From positions 1 through 64,000 of the forward strand of contig NZ_BCVC01000007.1 in assembly GCF_001591545.1 (NCBI RefSeq): a stretch of DNA of 64,000 nt, written 5' to 3'. Positions 44,655 to 53,824 of the stretch are shown in pieces. The notes beneath the pieces were generated by a model that saw only the letters and a list, made by a program, of their open reading frames with translations, did not search any database and was not told the origin of the DNA. Positions within the stretch are counted from its first letter, which is position 1. Each line of letters opens with the position of its first letter. A program made the translations under genes and the position numbers. This stretch comes from Lederbergia lenta NBRC 16444 (GTDB lineage Bacteria > Bacillota > Bacilli > Bacillales > Bacillaceae_C).

Positions 44655-45139
44655 CTTTTTTCTCTCCTCCTTTCATAGTCTTCGAGCATTTCCACCATAT
44701 GATCATCGTATCGTTCTTCCAACTCTTTTTTTATTTTTTTAGCAAGAATTGGGCTTGCCCCCGATGTGGATACAGAGAGGACGAACTTTTCTCTTCTTAC
44801 AACTGCTGGAGTTATAAAGTTAGAGTTCTCACTATTACTCGTATCGTTTATCCATTGACTCTCTGTAGCACATTGACAAACGTATTCATTCACTGTTTTA
44901 ATATTAGTTGCAGCAAAGATAAGTTGTGCCTCTTTTATATCTTCTGCTTCAAACTCCTTTTTTTCCCATTTTATATTAGGTAGCTGCAGTAATTCCTTGT
45001 GAATATTAGGACTGATAATCGTAATATCAGCACCTGATTCTTCCAACCCCTTCGCTTTACGTAGAGCAATTTGACCACCACCAACAATTACTACCCTTTT
45101 CCCTTTCATTTTCATCATTACGGGATACAGATTATCCAT
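44651..45139 (-). CDS. Precorrin-2 dehydrogenase (siroheme synthesis)
   Basis: A 162-residue SirC/YlnF/Met8-type protein. The N-terminal NAD-binding motif VVIVGGGQIALRKAKGL is clear and the helical C-terminal part is short. It oxidises precorrin-2 to sirohydrochlorin for siroheme, the cofactor of NirB. I set the start at the ATG at 45139, preceded by GAGGAG, which overlaps the upstream chelatase gene by eight bases; the more upstream frame start has no family counterpart. Confidence 0.88.
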   Translation of the reverse strand: MDNLYPVMMKMKGKRVVIVGGGQIALRKAKGLEESGADITIISPNIHKELLQLPNIKWEKKEFEAEDIKEAQLIFAATNIKTVNEYVCQCATESQWINDTSNSENSNFITPAVVRREKFVLSVSTSGASPILAKKIKKELEERYDDHMVEMLEDYERRREKR

Positions 45140-45848
45140 CGTATTTCTCCTCGATTCGCTCAATTAAAGTTTGCTTCATTAATTCATCAAATTCTAGATT
45201 TTTACAGAGTATAATATTTTGTGAATAAGCGGCAATTGTCCTTTCTATTTTCTTAAGTAATAATCCAGTAAATAATAAATATGGCATTACATAGATTTTT
45301 TTATATTTATTCTGAATATCTAAGATAGCCGTGTTCATTTTCGGAGCAAAGGATGTTAGAAATGCGGTATATACTGGCAAGCCTAGTATTTGTTCCACAT
45401 TCCGACTAATTTGATAAAGCTTTTCAATCGGCTCTGGATCGCTGCTTCCTCTCCCAACTAGTAAAATGGCCGCATTCCTTTCACTTATCTCAGCCTCCAC
45501 TCGTTTTACCACAAGTTTAATCATATTGTCATGAACACCAAATGGCTCTGTCATCATAAAAGTAACATGAGGATGCCTATTTTGGACAGCTTGTAATGCT
45601 TCGGGAATATCTTGCTTATGGTGGATTGCTGCAAATAATAGAACGGGAACAACTAGAATTCGCTTAGCCCCTGCTGCAATAAGCTTCGTTAGCGTATCAG
45701 CAATCGTTGGAGTTGTTAATTCTAAGAAGGCTACTTCCTGTTTCTTATAAGGAATTTCCTTCATGACTGATTCTACAAATCTAATAAATTGGGCATTCCC
45801 TTCCTCACGCCGACTACCGTGACCGATATAAACAACGGCATCCATCAT
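45132..45848 (-). CDS. Sirohydrochlorin ferrochelatase, CbiX/SirB type
   Basis: A 238-residue two-lobed chelatase. The N-terminal VVYIGHGSRREEGNAQF holds the metal-binding histidine, and VVPVLLFAAIHHKQDIPE holds further ligands. It inserts iron into sirohydrochlorin to complete siroheme. The ATG at 45848 has GGAGG eight bases upstream and overlaps the preceding stop as ATGA. The role is supported by its place between CobA-HemD and SirC in a nitrite reductase operon. Confidence 0.9.
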   Translation of the reverse strand: MMDAVVYIGHGSRREEGNAQFIRFVESVMKEIPYKKQEVAFLELTTPTIADTLTKLIAAGAKRILVVPVLLFAAIHHKQDIPEALQAVQNRHPHVTFMMTEPFGVHDNMIKLVVKRVEAEISERNAAILLVGRGSSDPEPIEKLYQISRNVEQILGLPVYTAFLTSFAPKMNTAILDIQNKYKKIYVMPYLLFTGLLLKKIERTIAAYSQNIILCKNLEFDELMKQTLIERIEEKYDG

Positions 45849-47263
45849 TGACTTCGCCTCCATTCATTACAATCTAATTGACACTGAATCTCTTCATCGA
45901 TTGTTGAGAATCCAAACCTATTAGCATACTCCTTTACTGATTCCCCGATATATGCAAAATTGATGTTTTGCATATGCTCGATATTCAGGTTAACCAGTTC
46001 ATTTACATATGAATCAACGGCAGCTTTATTTGGAAATATGACAGTAGCCCATTCATCCTCCTTTAACATCCGCTCATTGATCTCATTAAAACGCTGATCA
46101 ACAAGTATTTCGTGAGAAAAATATAAATCTACATTTAGCCCAATTACTTTATCATTCGTTGGAGCAATCATTACCATCGATTCGTCACTGCCTTTTAGTT
46201 TGTCAGCGATGATTCCCCTTTCGGCTAGTACCTTCTTTGTTTTGTCTGAACGACATGCTATGTTTCTAGGCAGATCCCGAATATCATAGCCCGCTTCCAT
46301 TAATTGCTCAAGCAAAATTACTACACTATCTGGAGTAGCAAAAGCGAGCCGTTTACTGTTCACTATCATTGTTAATTCATTCTCTGTAAATTTTCTCTCT
46401 TTCTTTTGTAAAATCGGGAATGAATAAGCCTCTGCCCCTTGTGCTGAAAAATAACTTTCTAATTCAAAATCACCTGCAGTTGATTTTGCAATGATTACTC
46501 GCTTTCCATTGAGTCTTTTCTTGTCAAACCAAGCAAGTGACTCTCTTAATGAAACAACATCCCCAACAATCATCATGGCAGGATTTTCAATATTTTCTTC
46601 GTTGACAATATCAGCGATTGTCTCTAGTGTACCTTCTACCACTTTTTGTTTGCCCAGTGTAGCCCATTGAATAATTGCTACTTTTGTTTTACTCGGCTTC
46701 CCTTGTTCTATCAATCTTTTACAATTGATATTCAGATTTTTAATCCCCATATAATAGGCAATCGTATCACCCATTTGTTGTCCCTTAGAATCGGCTCTTT
46801 CATTATTCGCACAATAATGTCCAGTTCTGAGCGTAAAACTATTACTATAATCACGGTGGGTAATAGGAATCCCCGCATAGGTCGCAGCCGCAATACTCGA
46901 TGTAATCCCAGGAACAATATCATATAATATACCATGCTTTCCAAGTTCCTCTGCCTCTTCACCAACTCTGCCAAATACGGATGGGTCACCACCTTTTAAG
47001 CGAACCACATATTGCCCCTGTTCTGCTAGTTGAACGAGCATTTCATTGATCTTTTCTTGTCTCATTATATGATTTTTCGGTAATTTCCCACAGTACACAA
47101 ATTCACATGTAGCCTTTGCAGATCGTAATAATCTGGGATTAACGAGGCGGTCGTATAAAATAACGTCCGCCCTTTCTATACATTGCATACCTTTTTGCGT
47201 TATTAACCCAATATCTCCTGGTCCAGCCCCGACAAATGAAACAAAGCCTTTTTGATTTTTCAT
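45845..47263 (-). CDS. Uroporphyrinogen-III methyltransferase fused to HemD-like domain
   Basis: A 472-residue fusion. Residues 1-245 form the SUMT domain (FVGAGPGDIGLITQKGM, VVRLKGGDPSVFGRVGEE, GITSSIAAATYAGIPITHR), which makes precorrin-2. Residues about 255-465 resemble uroporphyrinogen-III synthase (HemD), here weakly conserved. The fusion supplies the first committed step of siroheme inside the nitrite reductase operon. It starts four bases after nirD. Confidence 0.9.
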   Translation of the reverse strand: MKNQKGFVSFVGAGPGDIGLITQKGMQCIERADVILYDRLVNPRLLRSAKATCEFVYCGKLPKNHIMRQEKINEMLVQLAEQGQYVVRLKGGDPSVFGRVGEEAEELGKHGILYDIVPGITSSIAAATYAGIPITHRDYSNSFTLRTGHYCANNERADSKGQQMGDTIAYYMGIKNLNINCKRLIEQGKPSKTKVAIIQWATLGKQKVVEGTLETIADIVNEENIENPAMMIVGDVVSLRESLAWFDKKRLNGKRVIIAKSTAGDFELESYFSAQGAEAYSFPILQKKERKFTENELTMIVNSKRLAFATPDSVVILLEQLMEAGYDIRDLPRNIACRSDKTKKVLAERGIIADKLKGSDESMVMIAPTNDKVIGLNVDLYFSHEILVDQRFNEINERMLKEDEWATVIFPNKAAVDSYVNELVNLNIEHMQNINFAYIGESVKEYANRFGFSTIDEEIQCQLDCNEWRRSQ

Positions 47264-47266
47264 TCT

Positions 47267-47584
47267 CTACACCTCAATATATACGAAGCCATCATGGATT
47301 TCTGTTTTGTACGTCTCCACAATGCCATCATCTGGTTTTTGTACCTCTCCAGTAATCAGTGAAACCTTCCAATTCTTCAATGGACAAAAAACATATTCTC
47401 CTGAAACGATCCCTTCTGCTAGTGGTCCATTTGTATGTGGACACGTACTTCCGATTGCCCGTATAGCTCCATTTTCTAAGTGAAAAAGGGCAATGGATTT
47501 TCCATTTACATGCACTTCTTTCCCGATTTGTTTCGGTAAATGATCCAGTTCAGCGATTTTTACTTTCCGTTTCTCTGCTTTCAT
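47267..47584 (-). CDS. nirD: Nitrite reductase small subunit
   Basis: A 105-residue Rieske-fold NirD protein, partner of NirB. The first half-motif is intact (C48-P-H50), but the second reads C67-P-L-K70, with Lys replacing the usual His. A Rieske [2Fe-2S] cluster with normal ligation is therefore doubtful; some NirD proteins lack the cluster altogether. It lies 11 bases after nirB. Confidence 0.92.
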   Translation of the reverse strand: MKAEKRKVKIAELDHLPKQIGKEVHVNGKSIALFHLENGAIRAIGSTCPHTNGPLAEGIVSGEYVFCPLKNWKVSLITGEVQKPDDGIVETYKTEIHDGFVYIEV

Positions 47585-47595
47585 TGAACATCCCC

Positions 47596-50001
47596 CTATT
47601 TTTTTATAATTTCAAACATATCTTTTTTCTGCTTATTATGAAGCGCGTTACTCCAAGCTTCTTCATACGTATTTTTTGCTTTGTCAAAGCTTGCAGCTAA
47701 TTCAGTGCTCATTTTTTCATTTAGTAATACTTCTTTTATATTTTCGGCACCTATACGTTCTATCCATGGAGCTGTTCTCTCGTTATAAATCCCTGTCTCA
47801 CGATAATATTGTGTATAAGCTTTTGCCATAGCAACTACTTCTTCTTCTGTCTTTACAGTAATAAAAGAATCACATTCACGAACTTCCGTCCCACCATTGC
47901 CGCCCAAATATAATTGAAAGCCATTTTCTACACATATTACCCCAAAGTCCTTCGTCAAAGCTTCAGCACAATTTCGTGGACAGCCTGACACACCCATTTT
48001 CATTTTATGTGGCGTATCGACCATTTCAATCGCTTTCTCTAACTTGATGCCTAATCCTAAAGCATCTTGAGTTCCGAAGCGACAGAAACGTGATCCGACA
48101 CATGATTTTACATTTCGTAATGATTTAGAATAGGCGTATCCTGAGCGCATTCCAAGTTCTTCCCACACTTGCGGGACATCTTCCTTCTTCACCCCATAAA
48201 GCCCAACTCGGCTCGCACCTGTAATCTTCACTAACGGTACATTATATTTTTTGGCAACCTCCCCGAGTCGAATTAGCTCTTCTCCTGTTGTCGTTCCACC
48301 ATACATCCGAGGAATGACGGAGAATGTCCCATCTTTTTGAATATTTCCTTCCATCCGTTCGTTGACAAACCTTGAGGCTTTATCATCTTCATATTCTTCT
48401 GGTCGTAGCATTCTCATATAGTAATTGAGTGCTGGACGACAAGTTGGACAACCTTCCTCATTTATAAATCCAAGTACATTGCGCACTTCTTTTGGTGTTT
48501 GCAATCCTTTTGCTTTTATTTCCGCAACCACTTCATCACGTGTGAATGTTGTACAAACACACATACCTGTTTTCTCTGCTGCAGCATCAAAGCTATCACC
48601 CAATGTATGAGCAAGAATACCTTCAACAACACCACGACATTTTCCGCAAGACGCCCCTGCCTTTGTGCAAGTCTTTACTTCTTCATACGTATTTAATTCC
48701 TGTTCCAATATAGCTTGAACAATGGTACCTTTTGTTACACCGTTACAGCCGCACACTGTTTCCTCAGCGCTCATCTCTGCAATCATTTCTCCTACTGCAT
48801 CTTCACCTGCTTTTTGAAGAACCGCTGCGCTCGTAAATGCACTTATATCTGTCCCTTTTTTTAGCATAGAAAACAAACGGGTACCATCTGATGAATCTCC
48901 GTAAAGAACAACCCCAACAACTTTGTTATCTTTTACAAGCACCTTTTTATAAAGCCCTGCAAATTGATCTTGTACAATGATTGCCTGTGTATCATCATCT
49001 TCATGAATTTGTCCCCCTGAAAACAAGTCACATCCGGCTACTTTTAATTGGGTGGATAAAATGCTTCCTCGGTAACCATTTGTTTTAATTTCGGTAATAT
49101 GGTCAGCAAGCGCAATGCCTTGCTCATAAAGTGGTGCAACCAATCCATAAGTAATGCCATTATGCTCAGAGCATTCACCCACGGCATATATAGTAGGAAT
49201 AGAAGTTTGCATAAAGTCGTTCACGATGATGCCTCGATTGATATTTAAGCCTGCATTCTTTGCCAAATCGATATTCGGTCGGATCCCTACAGCCATGACG
49301 ACAAGATCACATTCAATAGACGTACCATCCGAGAAAGTAATTCCCTCTACTCGTCCGTCTCCGTGTATTTCTGTCGTTTGTTTTTCCATTAAAAACTTCA
49401 TTCCTTGTGCTTCTAAGTCCTTTTTCAACATTTTTGCCGCGGTAGCATCCAATTGTTGCTCCATTAAACTCGGTAGGAGATGCACGACATAGACATCCAT
49501 TCCTCGATCGATTAATCCTCTTGCGGCTTCAAGTCCAAGTAGACCACCACCAATTACAACTGCTTTTTTATACTGTTTCGCCGTTTCGATCATGTACTCC
49601 GTATCCTGTATTGTCCGGAAACCAATAACTCCTTCAAGTTGATGTCCTTGTATTGGTAAAATAAATGCACTTGAGCCTGTAGCGATGATAAGTTCATCAT
49701 AGTCAATCCTTTTCCCTTTATCCGTTTTAATCTCCTTTTTTTCAGGCACAATCTCAATGACTTTTTCATCTGTATACAGTGTAATTTGATTATTTTTGTA
49801 CCAATCCCATTCATTCATATTGATATCTTTCATCTCAGTTTTTCCTTGTAAAACATTAGAGAGCATAATTCTGTTATAGTTCGGATGTGGTTCATCACCA
49901 ATAATAGTGATCTCAAACGCTTCTCGATTCCTTTTCAGTATTTCTTCCATACAACGAACTCCAGCCATGCCATTTCCAATCATTACTAGCTTCCTTTTCA
50001 T
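47596..50001 (-). CDS. nirB: NADH-dependent nitrite reductase large subunit
   Basis: An 801-residue enzyme reducing nitrite to ammonia with NADH. The N-terminal FAD/NAD domain spans about 1-300 (VMIGNGMAGVRC; VVIGGGLLGLEAA). A BFD-like [2Fe-2S] domain has C417, C419, C452 and C455. The siroheme/4Fe-4S domain has C634, C640, C674 and C678. I place the start at the ATG at 50001 because GGAGG lies eight bases upstream; the ATG at 50025 overlaps a regulatory palindrome. Two Rex/FNR-like palindromes upstream suggest induction in low oxygen or high NADH. Confidence 0.95.
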   Translation of the reverse strand: MKRKLVMIGNGMAGVRCMEEILKRNREAFEITIIGDEPHPNYNRIMLSNVLQGKTEMKDINMNEWDWYKNNQITLYTDEKVIEIVPEKKEIKTDKGKRIDYDELIIATGSSAFILPIQGHQLEGVIGFRTIQDTEYMIETAKQYKKAVVIGGGLLGLEAARGLIDRGMDVYVVHLLPSLMEQQLDATAAKMLKKDLEAQGMKFLMEKQTTEIHGDGRVEGITFSDGTSIECDLVVMAVGIRPNIDLAKNAGLNINRGIIVNDFMQTSIPTIYAVGECSEHNGITYGLVAPLYEQGIALADHITEIKTNGYRGSILSTQLKVAGCDLFSGGQIHEDDDTQAIIVQDQFAGLYKKVLVKDNKVVGVVLYGDSSDGTRLFSMLKKGTDISAFTSAAVLQKAGEDAVGEMIAEMSAEETVCGCNGVTKGTIVQAILEQELNTYEEVKTCTKAGASCGKCRGVVEGILAHTLGDSFDAAAEKTGMCVCTTFTRDEVVAEIKAKGLQTPKEVRNVLGFINEEGCPTCRPALNYYMRMLRPEEYEDDKASRFVNERMEGNIQKDGTFSVIPRMYGGTTTGEELIRLGEVAKKYNVPLVKITGASRVGLYGVKKEDVPQVWEELGMRSGYAYSKSLRNVKSCVGSRFCRFGTQDALGLGIKLEKAIEMVDTPHKMKMGVSGCPRNCAEALTKDFGVICVENGFQLYLGGNGGTEVRECDSFITVKTEEEVVAMAKAYTQYYRETGIYNERTAPWIERIGAENIKEVLLNEKMSTELAASFDKAKNTYEEAWSNALHNKQKKDMFEIIKK

Positions 50002-50024
50002 ATTTTGTTCCTCCATTATCCCCA

Positions 50025-50040
50025 TGTGAATATTTTCACA
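50025..50040. promoter_or_regulatory. Rex/FNR-type palindrome, proximal to nirB
   Basis: TGTGAATATTTTCACA fits both the Rex pattern (TGTGAA-N4-TTCACA) and the FNR pattern (TGTGA-N6-TCACA). It lies 24 bases before the nirB start, a position suited to repression. Confidence 0.65.
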
Positions 50041-50093
50041 AGTTATTTTAAAAATTTACTATGTGAGGCATACAAATAAAGTATTGCTATCAA

Positions 50094-50113
50094 CTTGTGA
50101 ATAATTTCACAAG
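50094..50113. promoter_or_regulatory. Rex/FNR-type palindrome, distal to nirB
   Basis: CTTGTGAATAATTTCACAAG has eight-base arms and contains the full Rex consensus TTGTGAA-N4-TTCACAA; it also fits FNR. It lies about 100 bases before nirB, where an activator could act on a promoter between the two palindromes. No strong sigma-A promoter is seen, consistent with activation. Confidence 0.7.
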
Positions 50114-50245
50114 TGAGTGTAAAAAAAGATTTAGCTTGTTACAAATATATTCTATACACATAGTATACCTAATTTTTTTCACTATGTTCTATGTAACTAT
50201 TACAAATTATTGAACAAATGATGAAAAAGATCTACTAAAGAAGAA

Positions 50246-50282
50246 AAAGCCACTCTTGTTGTTGATAATCAAGAATGGCTTT
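50246..50282 (-). terminator. Terminator of lrgAB
   Basis: AAAGCCACTCTTG/CAAGAATGGCTTT stem with one mismatch and TTTTTCTTCTT following on the minus strand. Confidence 0.82.
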
Positions 50283-50289
50283 CTCTCTA

Positions 50290-50979
50290 TTACATAAAAA
50301 GAATAACGAGCAATGGCGTAATGATAGAAACAATGATTGCACTTAGTACCATTGCAACTGTACTTACAGCTCCCGCTTTTATATCACTCTCCATTGCTTT
50401 TGCCGTTCCAATCGCATGTGATGCGCTTCCCATACCAACACCTTTTGCTAAATAATGATGAACACGTGCCCACTTCAGCAAAGATGGACCCATTACGGCT
50501 CCACTTATACCTGCAAACATCACTAAGACTGCAGCCAATGCAGGAGAACCGCCTATTGTGTGAGCAATATCCATTGCCACCGGAGAAGTGACTGATTTAG
50601 GCAGAAGCGATGTAATAATCAGACGATCTAAACCTAGCCATCTTCCCATGATCAATCCGCTTAATACACCAATAAAGGAACCACAAATGACCCCGATGAT
50701 TATAGGTATGGCATTCTTTTTCAAGATAATTCTTTGTTGATAAAGTGGGTAGGCAAGTGCTACTACCGCTGGCCCTAGAAAGCGGTCAATCCATTGACCA
50801 CCGATAAAGTATGTATCATACGATATATGGAAGAAAAGCAATCCCGCAACAATAACAATAGTAGAAATTAATATCGGTATTGTTAAAGGGTGTGGGTATC
50901 TTATACTTAACCACTTGGAAGAGAAAAAAACAATTAGTGTACAAATGATGGCGAGCATACCAATTAATACATCATTCAT
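50290..50979 (-). CDS. lrgB: LrgB/CidB family membrane protein
   Basis: A 229-residue LrgB-type membrane protein with six to seven helices and the conserved stretches LLPKSVTSPVAMDIAHTIGG and GMGSASHAIGTAKAME. Together with the LrgA-like protein it belongs to the holin-like system affecting murein hydrolase export and also linked to pyruvate uptake under low oxygen. It overlaps the lrgA gene by eight bases. No LytSR or CidR gene is present in the window. Confidence 0.92.
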   Translation of the reverse strand: MNDVLIGMLAIICTLIVFFSSKWLSIRYPHPLTIPILISTIVIVAGLLFFHISYDTYFIGGQWIDRFLGPAVVALAYPLYQQRIILKKNAIPIIIGVICGSFIGVLSGLIMGRWLGLDRLIITSLLPKSVTSPVAMDIAHTIGGSPALAAVLVMFAGISGAVMGPSLLKWARVHHYLAKGVGMGSASHAIGTAKAMESDIKAGAVSTVAMVLSAIIVSIITPLLVILFM

Positions 50980-51340
50980 GTTCTTGTACCTTTTCTTTCA
51001 ACAGAAATTGACTAATCAACCCGGAACTAACCATTACGAGGGTAGTACTGATTAACACAATAACAATAATGAAAAAACCTTTCCCTATAAATACATCAAA
51101 AAACGTAATAACTCCTACTGTGATGGGGAGAAATAGCAATGGAAGATATTTAATTAATAATAATGCTCCCTTTTCTATCCACTCCACTTTTACAATTTTC
51201 ATTGATAATAAAAGGAATAAAAGGAGCATACCAATGATGCTTCCAGGAACACTCAAGTGAAATGTTTCTTGAATTGATATACCAGCTCGATACAAAATGA
51301 ATAAAAAGGTAATTTGAATTACGACTTTTAAAATTCCCAA
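50972..51340 (-). CDS. lrgA: LrgA/CidA family holin-like protein
   Basis: A 122-residue protein with four membrane helices and the family stretch LSVPGSIIGMLLLFLLLSMK followed by a WIEKGA turn. It is the first gene of the lrgAB pair. The sequence does not separate the Lrg from the Cid branch. Confidence 0.9.
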   Translation of the reverse strand: MGILKVVIQITFLFILYRAGISIQETFHLSVPGSIIGMLLLFLLLSMKIVKVEWIEKGALLLIKYLPLLFLPITVGVITFFDVFIGKGFFIIVIVLISTTLVMVSSGLISQFLLKEKVQEHE

Positions 51341-51484
51341 CGTCCGTTCTCCTATCTATGTAACATTTTCCCCCTTTCATTATACACAAATCAGATTATC
51401 CTTTCGCAGACTGTGAATTGCCGAACTACTTGTCCGCTGCAAAGCAATTTTGACCTTGAATAATCGTTAAACCCCTGTCCATAA

Positions 51485-51515
51485 TAAAGCCAGCGTCATT
51501 TTGACACTGGCTTTA
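51485..51515 (-). terminator. Terminator of the superoxide dismutase gene
   Basis: TAAAGCCAGCGTCA/TGACACTGGCTTTA stem with one mismatch and a three-base loop, 24 bases past the stop. Confidence 0.7.
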
Positions 51516-51538
51516 TTTGCTTGATTAGATAGTCCTTT

Positions 51539-52150
51539 TTATTGACCAATTTCTCCACATACTATGCGATCACCTGAGTCGCCAGATGGCTGAGATTTTC
51601 CGTCATCTTCCGTAGCATGTATTACTAAAGCTGTTCCCTCGGGACCTAATAATGAATTTGGTTCATTACTTAATAAAGTAACATTCTCCGCTATCACTTC
51701 TAAATCTACTTTCCCATCTTCTCCTACTTCAAGATTAGGTAAATCTCCTGCATGTGGACCTTCCGTTTCGTCCATACCATGCTTGGCATTTGTTGGATTA
51801 AAATGTCCTCCTGCTGATTCAAAAGTCGGAGCTTCACACTTCCCAATTTCATGAATATGAAAACCATGCAATCCTGGTGGTAAATCAGTAACGCTTAGAT
51901 CGATCAAAACTCCTTCTGATCCTTGGTTTATTTCAGCAGTGCCCACTTTTTCATCTTTCGTGTTTTTCAACTCTACCATCAATGTATCTGTCGTCTGATC
52001 AGCCTTATCTAAATCTTCCTGTTTATTATTTTCATTTATTAATGAAGTTTCTTCATTTAATTTCTTCTGATCTTCTACTTCCATATCCTTAGTCCCACAG
52101 GCTCCTAAAAGAAAAACGATAATAAATGATAAAAAGACCTTAGTTTTCAA
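51539..52150 (-). CDS. sodC: Cu/Zn superoxide dismutase-like lipoprotein
   Basis: A 203-residue lipoprotein (lipobox LLGAC, C18) with an acidic linker and a Cu/Zn superoxide dismutase domain from about 57. The metal ligands are all present: copper H98, H100, H116 and H178; zinc H116, H124, H133 and D136. C105 and C198 can form the structural disulfide and R195 is the active-site arginine. It should be an active enzyme on the outer face of the membrane, removing superoxide. It stands alone with its own terminator. Confidence 0.92.
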   Translation of the reverse strand: MKTKVFLSFIIVFLLGACGTKDMEVEDQKKLNEETSLINENNKQEDLDKADQTTDTLMVELKNTKDEKVGTAEINQGSEGVLIDLSVTDLPPGLHGFHIHEIGKCEAPTFESAGGHFNPTNAKHGMDETEGPHAGDLPNLEVGEDGKVDLEVIAENVTLLSNEPNSLLGPEGTALVIHATEDDGKSQPSGDSGDRIVCGEIGQ

Positions 52151-52368
52151 TATCTCTCCCTCTTTCTACTTTGTGTCTTTATATCATCTATTTTCTCAAT
52201 AAACGTTTATTTAAACATTAATTACCCATTATCGTTCCTAGGTCCTGGTTAAGTTTTAGGGAAATCTATTCAAAAAACATGGTTATTTATGGAGAAAATA
52301 GAACCTTATAAAGAGGGATGAATATCATTACTAATATTAGCAAGATGAATGGGGGCCTTTGAATAAAT

Positions 52369-52902
52369 ATGTTTAACAGATATGCACAAAGCCAGCAAGC
52401 AATTTCAACATCTTGTCCTAATCCGCACTGTGATAACTTTCATTGCCGGTGTGGAGAGCATTGTAAATGTACATCCGATCATTCATGCACGAGCCTACTA
52501 AATAGTGCTCATTCTTTATGTGACCAATTTGCCACTATCCTTAATGGCATAAGTTCGATAGACAAAGGGGTTTGTTCTGTATCTCTACACCGTAATATGA
52601 AGGTAACTGTTCAAGGGCGTCCAAGTACAACTGTTGTACCAGCTGATGTTTTATTTGAATCACTAGATCAAAATGGTAATGCTTTAAATTTAGCGGAAAT
52701 TGCCATTTTACAAGAAGAGATTCCAGGTTTCACGCACTCTATTGTCCAACAAGGAATTATTGTTAGTGCCTTACATAATCATTGGTTATACATGAACCCA
52801 TTGATTATGTACATTCATCTTCAATCTATTGAACCTCCATTGCAATTTGCCAAAAAGTTAGCTCATTCCTTTTCATTTTTAAATAGCTATCCAGTGAAAT
52901 AA
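52369..52902 (+). CDS. DUF1259 protein with Cys/His-rich N-terminus
   Basis: A 177-residue protein. Residues about 55-170 match the LppY/LpqO (DUF1259) pattern, with ALHNHWLYMNPLIMYIHLQS as the signature. Residues 16-40 hold seven Cys and four His (CPNPHCDNFHCRCGEHCKC), a likely metal-binding segment. There is no signal peptide. The ribosome binding site is poor. The function of DUF1259 is not established. Confidence 0.75.
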   Translation: MFNRYAQSQQAISTSCPNPHCDNFHCRCGEHCKCTSDHSCTSLLNSAHSLCDQFATILNGISSIDKGVCSVSLHRNMKVTVQGRPSTTVVPADVLFESLDQNGNALNLAEIAILQEEIPGFTHSIVQQGIIVSALHNHWLYMNPLIMYIHLQSIEPPLQFAKKLAHSFSFLNSYPVK

Positions 52903-52963
52903 TATCGCTTTTCAATTTCTACAATCGCTGAAAATGCTCATTGGGGACTTCATATGTATTTCA

Positions 52964-53003
52964 GCCGCTTAAAAATTTAATTTATCGCAACTTTTTAAGC
53001 GGC
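52964..53003. terminator. Inverted repeat between converging genes
   Basis: A perfect 12-base stem GCCGCTTAAAAA/TTTTTAAGCGGC with a 16-base loop. It overlaps the last codons of the DUF2071 gene. It lacks a T-run after the stem but carries one in the arm, so termination is possible rather than certain. Confidence 0.45.
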
Positions 53004-53725
53004 CAAGCGAAGACTTGTTTTTTTGTAGAATAGTGTACAAGTGGCTGACTTTCAATATAATGTTCTGGTAGAAAGGGAGCCATAGAATTGGCGTACAAAG
53101 ATATTTCCGCATCACTTACTCGCCAGCGATCATGATGTATGTCACCACGATATAGATGCTTTCCTTTAGCTGTGAAGAAACAATAGCGTTCAAATAGCCA
53201 ATATTCCAGACTATCGAAGTTTGGTAAATAGACGTCAGAGGTAGGTCGATAGGTGAGGTTTAAAATTATCTTCGGATTTGTGGAATACTTTCGTTCACTA
53301 TGAAAGTGAACTGTATGATCTTCTACTTTCATATCCATTGTGGCATATCGATAAGGAAGCAATGCACCTATTTTTGCTCCAATTACATTCATCCATTTAT
53401 TGGCATCAAGACTAAAAAAATAAACGCCTGGTATTCCTTTATAGGTAACATAGGTGCGTACATTTAACTCCAAATAGGAGTGTAAATAAGGTATGTTAGG
53501 CAATCCACGAAACCTCATATGATTTACATAGAAGGGAATAATCCCTATCCAAGCAGTCTCATTATAAAGGTCAACTTCTAAAGAAGATGGAACAAGATCT
53601 TTTATTAGAACTGAGGGCACAGGCCAATGACTGAATAATAAATTATTCCAAGTTTGTGTCATCACCCATGGTTTATGTGGCAATGGAAATGGGCGCTGTT
53701 CTGTTTCATAAAATTCTTTATGCAT
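52982..53725 (-). CDS. DUF2071 (YqjF-like) protein
   Basis: A 247-residue cytoplasmic protein of the DUF2071/YqjF family, recognised from WNNLLFSHWPVPSVLIKDLV near the start, ELNVRTYVTYKGIPGVYFFS in the middle and the C-terminal W/P-rich end. Function is unknown. It is a single gene, transcribed toward the DUF1259 gene, with a shared inverted repeat between them. Confidence 0.85.
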   Translation of the reverse strand: MHKEFYETEQRPFPLPHKPWVMTQTWNNLLFSHWPVPSVLIKDLVPSSLEVDLYNETAWIGIIPFYVNHMRFRGLPNIPYLHSYLELNVRTYVTYKGIPGVYFFSLDANKWMNVIGAKIGALLPYRYATMDMKVEDHTVHFHSERKYSTNPKIILNLTYRPTSDVYLPNFDSLEYWLFERYCFFTAKGKHLYRGDIHHDRWRVSDAEISLYANSMAPFLPEHYIESQPLVHYSTKKQVFAWPLKKLR

Positions 53726-53824
53726 GAAGTCTCCCCCCCTTTTTCTTTCTTTTCCCCTCCTTCACTCAATTTTATACTTGTGTAAAAAGGGCGGAGCTAT
53801 GCAAAATGAATATTCATTGTATTT

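Noticed and set aside
49154-49492. A 112-codon plus-strand frame inside nirB
   Set aside because: nirB has conserved motifs on the other strand; the frame is a shadow.
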